Of a DNA stretch of 10,268 nt, positions 1-7,099 are shown piece by piece. The stretch is from Candidatus Poribacteria bacterium (GTDB lineage Bacteria; Poribacteria; DTPJ01): contig DTPJ01000603.1 of the NCBI GenBank assembly GCA_011334435.1, forward strand, positions 1 through 10,268. The letters are read 5' to 3'. Position 1 is the first letter of the stretch. Every line of letters starts with the position of its first letter. A program made the position numbers and the translations under genes. The notes under the pieces are model-generated. The model was not told where the DNA came from. It saw only the letters and a list, made by a program, of their open reading frames with translations, and made no database searches.

Positions 1-308
1 ATGAGGATGTTTATAATCTTCCATTTGACCAACATGAACTAATAGCATTAATCGCTCCTCGTCCTGTATATGTTGCTAGTGCTGAAGAAGATTTGTGGGC
101 TGACCCTCTTGGAGAATTCCTCTCCGCAAGACATGCTGACCCAGTATATCGTTTATTAGGGACAGAGGGCATTGCTACTTACAAGATGCCTGAAATTGAA
201 CAGCCGATTATGAGCATAATAGGATACCATATAAGGCATGGAAAGCATGCGGTAACTGAGTATGATTGGGAGCAATTCTTGAATTTCGCTGATCTCCATA
301 TGAAATAA
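1..308 (+). CDS. CE15 glucuronoyl-esterase-like hydrolase, C-terminal fragment
   Basis: This is the 3' end of a gene that begins left of the window; the first whole codon is at position 3 and TAA ends at 308, leaving 101 residues. The fragment reads LPFDQHELIALIAPRPVYVA, then an EEDLWADP block, then a PVYRLLG segment and IGYHIRHGKHAV followed by YDWEQFLNFAD. This order matches the C-terminal third of bacterial carbohydrate esterase family 15 proteins, alpha/beta hydrolases that cleave ester links between glucuronoxylan and lignin. The His at 246-248 in the RHGKH block is the likely catalytic histidine, and the acidic EEDLWADP block is the usual conserved loop after a core strand. The nucleophile serine lies outside the window, so activity cannot be judged. 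Substrate is inferred from family only. A general acetyl-xylan-esterase-like hydrolase is the main alternative. Confidence 0.8.
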   Translation, partial: EDVYNLPFDQHELIALIAPRPVYVASAEEDLWADPLGEFLSARHADPVYRLLGTEGIATYKMPEIEQPIMSIIGYHIRHGKHAVTEYDWEQFLNFADLHMK

Positions 309-478
309 GATTAAAAACAAGTATTTTTATTTGACACACTTGGCTATCATTCTGCTTCTGCTGTGAAGAGATAAATTGCAGAGAGAATCCATAATTCTTT
401 AAATAGTTTCTCAGATGAGGTTTAGATACGAGTTCTGACAACTTATCATTCAATTAAATTGTTTAGGAAAATCTCTCT
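309..478. other. Intergenic stretch without a supported gene
   Basis: AT-rich sequence between the hydrolase stop and the candidate terminator. Both strands were read. The only open stretch of note is on the minus strand from 453 downward. It starts directly after an in-frame stop, has no Shine-Dalgarno sequence, and runs antisense into the conserved end of the hydrolase gene. No RNA gene, promoter of good quality or repeat was recognised here. It may hold decayed coding sequence, but nothing recognisable remains. Confidence 0.5.
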
Positions 479-508
479 AAATCTTCCTTTACCAAAGGGG
501 AATTTTTT
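479..508 (+). terminator. Candidate rho-independent terminator
   Basis: A hairpin can form with left arm 484-490 (TTCCTTT), loop ACC and right arm 494-500 (AAAGGGG). It has five Watson-Crick pairs and two G-U pairs. After one mismatch (483/501), four more A-T pairs bring part of the T-run into the stem. A run of six T (503-508) follows. It lies about 170 bp after the hydrolase stop and before the fusA promoter, the expected place for a terminator separating the two units. The stem is weak, so confidence is limited. Confidence 0.35.
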
Positions 509-525
509 GAAGCTTTTCACCCACA

Positions 526-601
526 GTATGTCCAATCATCAAAAGTATGTCCAATCATCAAAAGTATGTCCAATCATCAAAAGTATGTCCAATCATCAAA
601 A
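526..601. repeat. Four perfect tandem copies of a 19-bp unit
   Basis: The unit GTATGTCCAATCATCAAAA repeats without a single change at 526-544, 545-563, 564-582 and 583-601. One extra A before the first copy also fits the unit. The array ends 10 bp before the -35 box of the fusA promoter. No further copy was seen elsewhere in the window on either strand. All frames can be read through part of the array because 19 is not a multiple of 3, but there is no ribosome binding site and the short ORF at 528-605 is not credible. Possible roles are repeated operator sites, a slippage-prone minisatellite, or a relic of an insertion-sequence end built of short direct repeats; the sequence does not decide between them. 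Confidence 0.95.
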
Positions 602-611
602 ATAAAAATCC

Positions 612-640
612 TTGACGTATACATAATATTATTGTATCTT
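612..640 (+). promoter_or_regulatory. Predicted sigma70-type promoter of fusA
   Basis: The -35 box TTGACG (612-617) matches the consensus at five of six positions. A 17-bp spacer leads to TATCTT (635-640), which matches TATAAT at four of six. Transcription would start near 646-648 and give a leader of about 60 nt before the fusA ATG, with no obvious stem-loop in it. The 19-bp tandem array sits immediately upstream, where activators, repressors or an UP-like element would act. It is the best promoter-like sequence seen in the window. Confidence 0.65.
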
Positions 641-706
641 ACTTCTGTTGTAATTATTAGGCTATTTTTATTTTAAGCATTCAGTTTTTAGGAAAAGGAA
701 TTTAGT

Positions 707-2803
707 ATGCCCAGAACCCACTCGTTAGAAAGAACGAGAAATATCGGAATAATGGCTCACATAGACGCTGGAAAGACAACAACAACTGAGAGAATCCTCT
801 ATTATACTGGCAAAAAACACAGGATAGGTGAAGTTGATGAAGGCACAACAGAGATGGATTGGATGGAACAGGAAAAAGAGAGAGGAATAACCATCACCTC
901 TGCTGCGACTACCTGCCTTTGGCGAGATCATGTTATTAATATCATAGATACCCCCGGTCATGTTGACTTCACTATTGAGGTTGAGCGGTCTCTTCGTGTG
1001 CTTGACGGTGCAGTGGCGATCTTCTGCGGTGTTGGCGGAGTTGAGCCTCAATCGGAAACCGTTTGGCATCAAGCTGACAGATATAAGATTCCAAGAATTG
1101 CATTTGTCAATAAGATGGATAGAGTTGCTGCGGATATGTTCCGTGCAATTGATATGATGAAGGATAGGCTTAAAGCTAACGCATTCCCGATCCAATTGCC
1201 AATCGGTCGTGAAGAAGATTTCAAAGGAGTTATAGACCTTATAACAATGAAGGCTCTTATCTGGCATGAAGACGACTTTGGGGCAACTTATGACATATTG
1301 GATATACCGAATGATATGATAGATGAAGCTAATCATCATAGAACAGAACTATTAGAAATCATCGCTAATGAAGATGATCAATTGATGGAAAAATACCTTG
1401 AAGGAGAGGAAATAACCGTTGATGAGCTAAAATCCGCTATTAGAAGGGCGACATTGAAAGGAACTCTGTTTCCTGTTTTATGTGGTGCGTCGGTGAAAAA
1501 TAAAGGTGTCCAACCGCTTCTTGATGCAATTGTTGACTATCTGCCATCGCCTGTTGACATACCCCCAACTGAGGGATTTATTCCGGGAACAGATGAAAAG
1601 GACTATCGTCAACCGATAGATGATTCTGCTTTCTCCGCACTTGCCTTTAAGGTTGCAGTTGACCCAGATGTAGGAAAAATTGTCTTTTTGAGAATATACT
1701 CAGGCACTTTGACAACAGGCTCTTATGTGTATAACGCAAGCAAAAAGGTTAAAGAACGTATATCCAGAATATTACAAATGCACGCAAATAAACGTAAGCA
1801 AATACGTGAGGCATATTCTGGCGATATTGTAGCTGTTATCGGTCTTAAAGAGACATATACTGGCGATACTCTTTGCGATGAATCTAAACCAATAGTATTT
1901 GAACCTATACATTTTCCTGAACCTGTTATATCTGTTGCGATAGAGCCTAAAACAGAGGAAGAGCGAGACAAACTGACCGATGCGTTAAGGAGGCTTGCCG
2001 AAGAAGACCCAACTGTCCGTGTCACATCAAATAACGAAACAGGGCAAAGAATATTATCTGGAATGGGAGAACTCCATCTTGAAATATTGATAGATAGAAT
2101 GGTAAGGGAATTTGGCGTCAAGGCTAATATTGGAACTCCACAAGTTGCATATAAAGAGACAATAACAAGCACAAACAGAGGAAGAGGAAAGTATATCAGA
2201 CAATCTGGCGGAAAAGGTCAATACGGCGATGTATTGCTGAAATTAGAACCACTTCCAAGAGGGTCAGGTTTCCAATTTGTAAATGAAGCCCCAGCTGAGC
2301 AAGTGCCAGCTAACTTTGCACCAGCAATAGAAAGAGGGGCAAAAGGTGCAAGCGAAAATGGACCACTTGCAGGCTATCCTGTAACAGATATTAAGGTCAC
2401 GCTTATAGGTGGATCATTCCACGAAGTAGATTCATCAGATATGGCTTTTGAGATAGCAGGTTCAATGGCTTTTTCAGAAGCAATTAGAAAGTGTAACCCT
2501 ATTCTTCTTGAACCTATAATGAAAGCTCAAATCATTGTGCCTTTGGATTATTTAGGAAAGGTTTTAGGTGACTTAAATACAAGAAGGGCACAAATCCATA
2601 ATATTGAAAGCAGAGTTAACGGAGAAGCAATAAATATGGAAGTGCCATTGGCAGAGATGTTTAAATACGCAACACAAATTCGGTCATTGACGCAAGGAAG
2701 AGGCTTTTTCACTATGGAATTTTCCCGATACGATAATGTCCCTGATGATGTTACCGAAAAGATTGTTTCCATAAGAAAAATGTATGGTTTAGTAAGGATG
2801 TGA
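707..2803 (+). CDS. fusA: Elongation factor G (EF-G)
   Basis: A translational GTPase that drives tRNA-mRNA translocation on the ribosome and, with ribosome recycling factor, splits post-termination ribosomes; it acts in the cytoplasm. The 698-residue length is normal. Seen in order: G1 AHIDAGKTT (17-25), switch I RGITI (59-63), G3 DTPGH (81-85) with catalytic His85, and NKMD (135-138). The G domain continues to about 280. Domain II follows to about 400, domain III contains SGMGELHLEI, and domain IV carries RQSGGKGQYG and the translocation-critical GGSFHEVDSS with His572. Domain V ends at MYGLVRM. The ATG is preceded by AGGAAAAGGA (690-699) at 7-nt spacing. All motifs of a working EF-G are present. 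The neighbours are not rpsL, rpsG or tuf, so this copy lies outside the usual str operon; whether it is the only EF-G in the genome cannot be seen. Confidence 0.98.
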   Translation: MPRTHSLERTRNIGIMAHIDAGKTTTTERILYYTGKKHRIGEVDEGTTEMDWMEQEKERGITITSAATTCLWRDHVINIIDTPGHVDFTIEVERSLRVLDGAVAIFCGVGGVEPQSETVWHQADRYKIPRIAFVNKMDRVAADMFRAIDMMKDRLKANAFPIQLPIGREEDFKGVIDLITMKALIWHEDDFGATYDILDIPNDMIDEANHHRTELLEIIANEDDQLMEKYLEGEEITVDELKSAIRRATLKGTLFPVLCGASVKNKGVQPLLDAIVDYLPSPVDIPPTEGFIPGTDEKDYRQPIDDSAFSALAFKVAVDPDVGKIVFLRIYSGTLTTGSYVYNASKKVKERISRILQMHANKRKQIREAYSGDIVAVIGLKETYTGDTLCDESKPIVFEPIHFPEPVISVAIEPKTEEERDKLTDALRRLAEEDPTVRVTSNNETGQRILSGMGELHLEILIDRMVREFGVKANIGTPQVAYKETITSTNRGRGKYIRQSGGKGQYGDVLLKLEPLPRGSGFQFVNEAPAEQVPANFAPAIERGAKGASENGPLAGYPVTDIKVTLIGGSFHEVDSSDMAFEIAGSMAFSEAIRKCNPILLEPIMKAQIIVPLDYLGKVLGDLNTRRAQIHNIESRVNGEAINMEVPLAEMFKYATQIRSLTQGRGFFTMEFSRYDNVPDDVTEKIVSIRKMYGLVRM

Positions 2804-2819
2804 AGTTTAAGGTTAAAAT

Positions 2820-3989
2820 ATGAACGAAGAAATAAATAAGACAGAAAATCATAAAGAGAAAGTGCATTTTGTCGCAAACAGGCAAATGGAACTCTATTTA
2901 CAAATTATCGCGATTTCTAGTTCCATTATTGTCATTACTATTATGTTTTTGCTTATGTATTATATTCGGCAGGTGTTAGGCGTTTTTGTGCTTTCCTTTC
3001 TGATTTCCTATATAATTAGTCCATTGGTGAAAATTTTAGAAAGGCGAAAAATCAACCGAACTTTGTCCGTTGGAATATTGTATCTTGCATTTGTCGCAAT
3101 AACAGTAGTCTGCGTAGTGGTGTTTGTTCCTATGCTTTGGAACGAACTTATTACCCTTCAATTCAGTATCCAAGATAATTTGAGCAATCCTGAACTCGGA
3201 AAAAATATAATGTCAAGCATTGAAGACTTTCAAGAACAGTTATCCGAAGCGATACCGATACTTAAAGACATAGACTTAAAATCACAATTTGACATAAGTA
3301 ATAGCGTAAGCAATATTGCATCGTGGATATTGAATTATATCGGGCAAATGATTAAAACAATTACCAGCTATGGAACTAGGATAGCATGGGTTATAATATC
3401 AATATTCGTTATTCCATTTATCGTCTTCTTTTTGCTAAAAGATGGGAACAAAATGAAAAAAGTTATTTTACGTTTAGTCCCATCAAGATATAAAGAAGTA
3501 AGCACTGATCTATTACATCTCATAGATATTAGGATCGGTAGATTTATAAGAGGGAAATTGGCTGAATCTATAATATTATCAATACTAACCGCAATAGGTT
3601 TAAAAATATTAGGTATAAAATATGCCTTATTAATTGGCAGTATAGCAGGATTTGCAAATCTTATCCCTTATATAGGTCCTGTTGGGATCGCCATTCCGCC
3701 AGTTTTACTTGCTATATATCAATATGGCATATTTCAAGGTGTTATAACTGCGATCTTTCTCAGTATTTTGCAATTTATTGACAATATGATTTTAGTGCCT
3801 TTTATAGTCGGAAAAAGCGTTGATCTTCATCCTTTGGTGACGATTTTTGTCGTTTTTATTGGCGGAAAAACATTAGGGTTATTAGGATTAGTGGCAGCTG
3901 TTCCAATGGCTTCTATTATCATATCAATAGCTCAAGCAATATATCAGGAGTTCAAAAATATTTCATCTATGAAAAGTTACTATGATTAG
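2820..3989 (+). CDS. AI-2E/PerM-family integral membrane transporter
   Basis: A 389-residue polytopic membrane protein of the AI-2E transporter family (Pfam PF01594; relatives are PerM, YdiK and TqsA). Seen: a charged N-terminus, membrane segments at about 29-49, 52-68 and 83-105, a soluble segment of roughly 80 residues, another membrane span at 189-206, and then the family core. The core has RFIRGKLAES (241-250), NLIPYIGP (280-287), PFIVGKSVDLHP (327-338) and a glycine-rich GGKTLGLLGLVAAVPMA end. These are the diagnostic blocks. Members have been linked to autoinducer-2 or indole export and to Na+/H+ exchange, but the substrate of most is unknown, and nothing here points to one. The ATG lies 16 bp after the fusA stop with only a weak TAAGGT-like ribosome site, which suggests co-transcription with fusA. 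Confidence 0.92.
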   Translation: MNEEINKTENHKEKVHFVANRQMELYLQIIAISSSIIVITIMFLLMYYIRQVLGVFVLSFLISYIISPLVKILERRKINRTLSVGILYLAFVAITVVCVVVFVPMLWNELITLQFSIQDNLSNPELGKNIMSSIEDFQEQLSEAIPILKDIDLKSQFDISNSVSNIASWILNYIGQMIKTITSYGTRIAWVIISIFVIPFIVFFLLKDGNKMKKVILRLVPSRYKEVSTDLLHLIDIRIGRFIRGKLAESIILSILTAIGLKILGIKYALLIGSIAGFANLIPYIGPVGIAIPPVLLAIYQYGIFQGVITAIFLSILQFIDNMILVPFIVGKSVDLHPLVTIFVVFIGGKTLGLLGLVAAVPMASIIISIAQAIYQEFKNISSMKSYYD

Positions 3990-4015
3990 TTGGTCTTTAT
4001 TATAGTTTTTATATT

Positions 4016-4024
4016 AAAGGGAGG
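4016..4024 (+). promoter_or_regulatory. Strong Shine-Dalgarno site that fixes a TTG start
   Basis: AAAGGGAGG ends 5 nt before the TTG at 4030. It is one of the strongest ribosome sites in the window. It supports TTG as the true start, because the next ATG in frame (4090) falls after the conserved APGISGYE block of the M42 protein. Confidence 0.75.
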
Positions 4025-4029
4025 CAAAA

Positions 4030-5088
4030 TTGGAAATTAAGGAATTATTAAAAGAATTGACCGAAGCACCCGGCATATCTGGATATGAGATGGATGCTGG
4101 GCAAATAGCTATGAAGCACTTAAAGCAATATTCTGATGAAGTAGAGATTGATAAACTCGGAAGTGTCATTGCATTAAAAAGAGGCGATCAGACAGGAGAA
4201 AAACGTCATAGCATTATGTTAGCGGCGCATCTTGATGAGATAGGTTTGATGGTAACAAAGATAGAAGATGGCGGATTTCTTCGCATTACATCAGTCGGAG
4301 GGATAGATGTAACTATTTTGCCGGGACAAGCTGTAACCGTTCTTGGAAAAGAGGCTATAAAAGGTGTTATAGGTGCAAAGCCTCCTCATTTACAAGAGCC
4401 GGGAGAGAGTGGAAGAGTTATTCAAATGGAAGACTTATATATTGACACAGGCAGAAAAAAAGAGGAGTTAGAAGATATAGTCAATGTCGGAACACTTGTC
4501 AGGATTGAAAGCGAATTCACTGAGCTAAGCAACGGTTGTGTATCATCAATGGCGATGGATGACCGAGCAGGAGTTGCCGTATTAGTTGAGACATTGCGTC
4601 GCCTAAAAGAACGAAAACATGACTGGGACGTCTATGCTATCGCAACTTCACAGGAGGAGGTTTCTGGTCTTGGTGCAAGGACAACAGCATTCAGGCTACA
4701 GCCTGATATAGCGATAGCTATTGATGTAACATTTGGTGATGGTCCTGGTATATCTGAACGTAAAGCATATCCACTTGGAAAAGGTCCCGCAATCGGTCTA
4801 GGACCAAACTTCCATCCAAAGATCACGCAGAGATTTCGCGACCTTGCAGGAGAATACGAAATTCCACATCAAATAGAGGCTGATCCGTATCCCGGTGGAA
4901 CTGACGCTTATTCGCTTCAAGTCAGTAGGGCTGGAATACCAACCGGGCTAATATCAATTCCGCTACGGAATATGCACAGCACAGTAGAGACATTAAAGCT
5001 CGATGACATAAAAAGATGTGCCGAGCTTTTGAGCATATTTATAGCAAGGCTTGATTCAAAGTTTCAGGAGGAACTCAAATGCTTATAG
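4030..5088 (+). CDS. M42 family metallo-aminopeptidase, first of a pair
   Basis: A cytosolic di-metal aminopeptidase of MEROPS family M42 (the TET/FrvX/YsdC/PepA-type group), which trims N-terminal residues from short peptides; known members assemble into hollow dodecamers. Its 352 residues match the usual length. Seen: the N-terminal APGISGYE block (13-20) and the complete metal and catalytic set. His67 and Asp69 lie in AAHLDEIG, Asp177 in DDRAG, catalytic Glu209 and its neighbour Glu210 in SQEE, Asp232 in IDVTFGD and His316 in NMHSTVE. The PDZ-like insertion domain falls at about 70-165. The start is TTG, backed by a strong ribosome site. Its 3' end overlaps the next M42 gene by 10 bp, so the two are probably translationally coupled and made together. 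Substrate preference cannot be read from the sequence; older annotations of this family as endoglucanase are misleading. Confidence 0.95.
   Translation: MEIKELLKELTEAPGISGYEMDAGQIAMKHLKQYSDEVEIDKLGSVIALKRGDQTGEKRHSIMLAAHLDEIGLMVTKIEDGGFLRITSVGGIDVTILPGQAVTVLGKEAIKGVIGAKPPHLQEPGESGRVIQMEDLYIDTGRKKEELEDIVNVGTLVRIESEFTELSNGCVSSMAMDDRAGVAVLVETLRRLKERKHDWDVYAIATSQEEVSGLGARTTAFRLQPDIAIAIDVTFGDGPGISERKAYPLGKGPAIGLGPNFHPKITQRFRDLAGEYEIPHQIEADPYPGGTDAYSLQVSRAGIPTGLISIPLRNMHSTVETLKLDDIKRCAELLSIFIARLDSKFQEELKCL
5066..5072 (+). promoter_or_regulatory. Shine-Dalgarno site of the second M42 gene, inside the first
   Basis: AGGAGGA sits 6 nt before the ATG at 5079, within the last codons of the preceding gene. 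With the overlapping stop at 5086-5088 it supports the chosen start and points to coupled translation of the two peptidases. Confidence 0.7.
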
Positions 5089-6086
5089 AAAAACTCTCAA
5101 ATGCTTTCGGCGTATCTGGTAATGAGAAAGAGATCCGTCAAATTATAAAAGATGAAGTTACTCCATTAGTTGACGAGGTTACAACGGACTCAATGGGGAA
5201 CTTATTTGCATTAAAAAAAGGCGGAGATAACAGCTTAAAAGTCATGCTTTCTGCACATATAGACGAAGTAGGGCTTTTCATTGACCAAGTTGAAAATAAT
5301 GGCTTTGTCAGATTTAAAAAGATTGGTGGTATTGATGACAGGGTGTTGTTGTCAAAAAAAGTCTATATAGGCGAGAATAAAACTCCCGGAGTTATTGGCT
5401 TAAAACCTGTCCATCTTGGCGGAGGGAGAGGTGTTGTCGCTTCTGATGATATGTTCATAGACATCGGGGCATCGGCAAAAGATGATAAACTTGCGAAGGT
5501 TGGCGATACCGCAGTTTTTGCTACAAAATTTGTTCAATCAGGCGATATTCTCAGAGGCAAGGCTTTTGATGATAGGGCAGGATGTGCAGTTCTAATTGAG
5601 TTGCTTAAAAATACCTATCCATTTACTATTGTCGGCGTTTTTACTGTTCAAGAGGAGTTAGGTTTGAGAGGTGCTACAATAGCTGCTTATAATGTCAATC
5701 CTGGCTATGCTTTCACTCTTGAAGGGACAACCGCTGGCGATACTCCGATGAAACGAGATGTCAGTCCTTCTACTAATATGGGTGCAGGACCAGCAATAAC
5801 CGTAATGGACAGGTCATTCATTAGCGACAGGCGACTGGTCAAATTGTTAGAAGATACTGCAAAAAGAGAAAATATACCCTATCAGTTCAAGCGAACAATA
5901 ACTGGTGGAACGGATTCAGGGGCGATCCATTTGTCAAGAGGTGGAGTGCCTTCTGTTACGGTCTCTGTGCCTGTCAGATATATACATTCACCTGTCGGCT
6001 TAATGAATATAAATGATCTCAACAATACCATCTCACTTGTTAGCAAAGCTTTGCAAAGGATACCAAAAATAAAAGATATGAGTTGA
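5079..6086 (+). CDS. M42 family metallo-aminopeptidase, second of a pair
   Basis: A second, clearly diverged member of the same peptidase family, 335 residues long. Seen: AFGVSGNE near the N-terminus, His60 and Asp62 in SAHIDEVG, Asp164 in GKAFDDRAG, Glu192 (catalytic) and Glu193 in VQEELGLRGA, Glu215 in LEGTTAGD and His303 in YIHSP. All catalytic positions are filled. The ligand that is Asp232 in the upstream copy is Glu215 here, a difference known between M42 subgroups. The metal-site surroundings differ between the copies (LEGTTAGDTP against IDVTFGDGP), so they belong to different subfamilies and are not a recent duplication. In archaea, related TET peptidases have different residue specificities and can mix in one particle; a similar division of work is a reasonable inference for this overlapping pair. 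Confidence 0.95.
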   Translation: MLIEKLSNAFGVSGNEKEIRQIIKDEVTPLVDEVTTDSMGNLFALKKGGDNSLKVMLSAHIDEVGLFIDQVENNGFVRFKKIGGIDDRVLLSKKVYIGENKTPGVIGLKPVHLGGGRGVVASDDMFIDIGASAKDDKLAKVGDTAVFATKFVQSGDILRGKAFDDRAGCAVLIELLKNTYPFTIVGVFTVQEELGLRGATIAAYNVNPGYAFTLEGTTAGDTPMKRDVSPSTNMGAGPAITVMDRSFISDRRLVKLLEDTAKRENIPYQFKRTITGGTDSGAIHLSRGGVPSVTVSVPVRYIHSPVGLMNINDLNNTISLVSKALQRIPKIKDMS

Positions 6087-6122
6087 TCAGTTGATAAAAT
6101 CAATCTCGGGAAATGTCCAGCT

Positions 6123-7067
6123 ATGAAATACATAGTTCTAACTTTATACATTCTGTTTATTGTATGCGTAAGCAGTTTATCAAAATCAATCAATATTCCA
6201 AAAGATTTCAAAGACATTCAAGAAGCTATTGATAAAGCTGATTTAGGAGATATTATTATTATTTCCGATGGAGAATACAAGAAAGATATAATGATCAATA
6301 AAAGCATAGAATTATGCGGTTCTGGACAGGAAAAAACAGCGCTCAAGGGATCAATTGTTGTGCAAAATGCGGGTCCCGTTATAATTGAAAGTTTAACAAT
6401 AAGAGGGGATAAAGGCAATAATGCACACTTTGGCATATATTGTAGTAGAGCCTTTTTAACGATAAAAAATACTAAAATATTCGGGTATCACCATGGTATC
6501 GGCTCAGAATCCTCAAAACTGATTATAAAAGATAGCTTTATAACTGAAAACTTTCAGGTAGGTATACAAGTTGAGAATTCCCTGACAACTTTTATTGAAG
6601 AAAATGATATAAATACTAATACAGGTTCAGGCATCCGAATATCGTCATCTGAAAATAATATCACAATAACAGGGAATATCATAAGAAAGAACAGCATAGG
6701 TATAGAGATTATAGGATCTTCTCCAAGGATCAGAAGAAACGCGATAGAAAATAATCAGGTTGCTATATTCTCCACACAAGAGAGTAACCCAGATATGGGA
6801 ATAGATGATGATCCTGGTCTCAATGTCTTTATAAGTAATCCGGTTGTGATAATAAACATGAACCGACGATTGACGATACAGGCAAAAGGAAATTACTGGG
6901 GTGATCCTAATGGTCCGAATAATTCTACCATAGAAGGAAAAATAGACTACATTCCTTGGCTCAAGTCAAGTCCATTAAAAACCCAATCTGTCTGTCAATA
7001 TGGTAAATTATCGGTATGTTGGGGTAGTCTCAAAGGTAGTTCTATGTCGCAAAAGAGTTCATTTTAG
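6123..7067 (+). CDS. Exported right-handed parallel beta-helix (NosD-like) protein
   Basis: A 314-residue protein with a signal-peptide-like start (Lys2, hydrophobic stretch about 4-16, then SSLSKS), so export across the inner membrane is likely. The mature part opens with IPKDFKDIQEAIDKADLGD (25-43) and a DGEY turn, the standard entry cap of NosD/CASH and DUF1565-type beta-helix proteins. Short rungs of about 20-25 residues follow, rich in Ile, Asn and Gly (for example LIIKDSFITENFQVGIQVEN and ITGNIIRKNSIGIEI). The helix closes with GNYWGDPNGP (256-265) and IDYIPWL, a common end motif of these repeats. The fold often serves polysaccharide binding or cleavage, or copper-site maturation in true NosD; no catalytic residues can be assigned here. 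A tail of about 30 residues with two Cys follows the helix. The start has only a weak GGGAAA ribosome site; it lies 36 bp after the second peptidase. Confidence 0.85.
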   Translation: MKYIVLTLYILFIVCVSSLSKSINIPKDFKDIQEAIDKADLGDIIIISDGEYKKDIMINKSIELCGSGQEKTALKGSIVVQNAGPVIIESLTIRGDKGNNAHFGIYCSRAFLTIKNTKIFGYHHGIGSESSKLIIKDSFITENFQVGIQVENSLTTFIEENDINTNTGSGIRISSSENNITITGNIIRKNSIGIEIIGSSPRIRRNAIENNQVAIFSTQESNPDMGIDDDPGLNVFISNPVVIINMNRRLTIQAKGNYWGDPNGPNNSTIEGKIDYIPWLKSSPLKTQSVCQYGKLSVCWGSLKGSSMSQKSSF

Positions 7068-7099
7068 TTCTATTGTTTTATAGTTTGGATAAACTTATC

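Noticed and set aside
208..453. 81-codon minus-strand ORF
   Set aside because: It lies partly antisense to the conserved end of the hydrolase gene, starts right after an in-frame stop, lacks a ribosome site and matches no family known to me.
526..601. CRISPR array
   Set aside because: Copies are head to tail with no spacers, the unit is too short, and no cas genes are present.
528..605. Short ORF through the 19-bp repeats
   Set aside because: It has no ribosome site. Its openness in several frames follows from the repeat containing no stop codon, and its peptide is only the repeat read in three frames.
725..1339. 204-codon minus-strand ORF inside fusA
   Set aside because: It is antisense to the highly conserved EF-G GTPase domain, has no family features and is a shadow of the codon pattern of fusA.
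3990..4017. Promoter-like TTGGTC...TATTAA before the first M42 gene
   Set aside because: The boxes match poorly, and transcription would start at or within the ribosome site, so it would not serve the gene.
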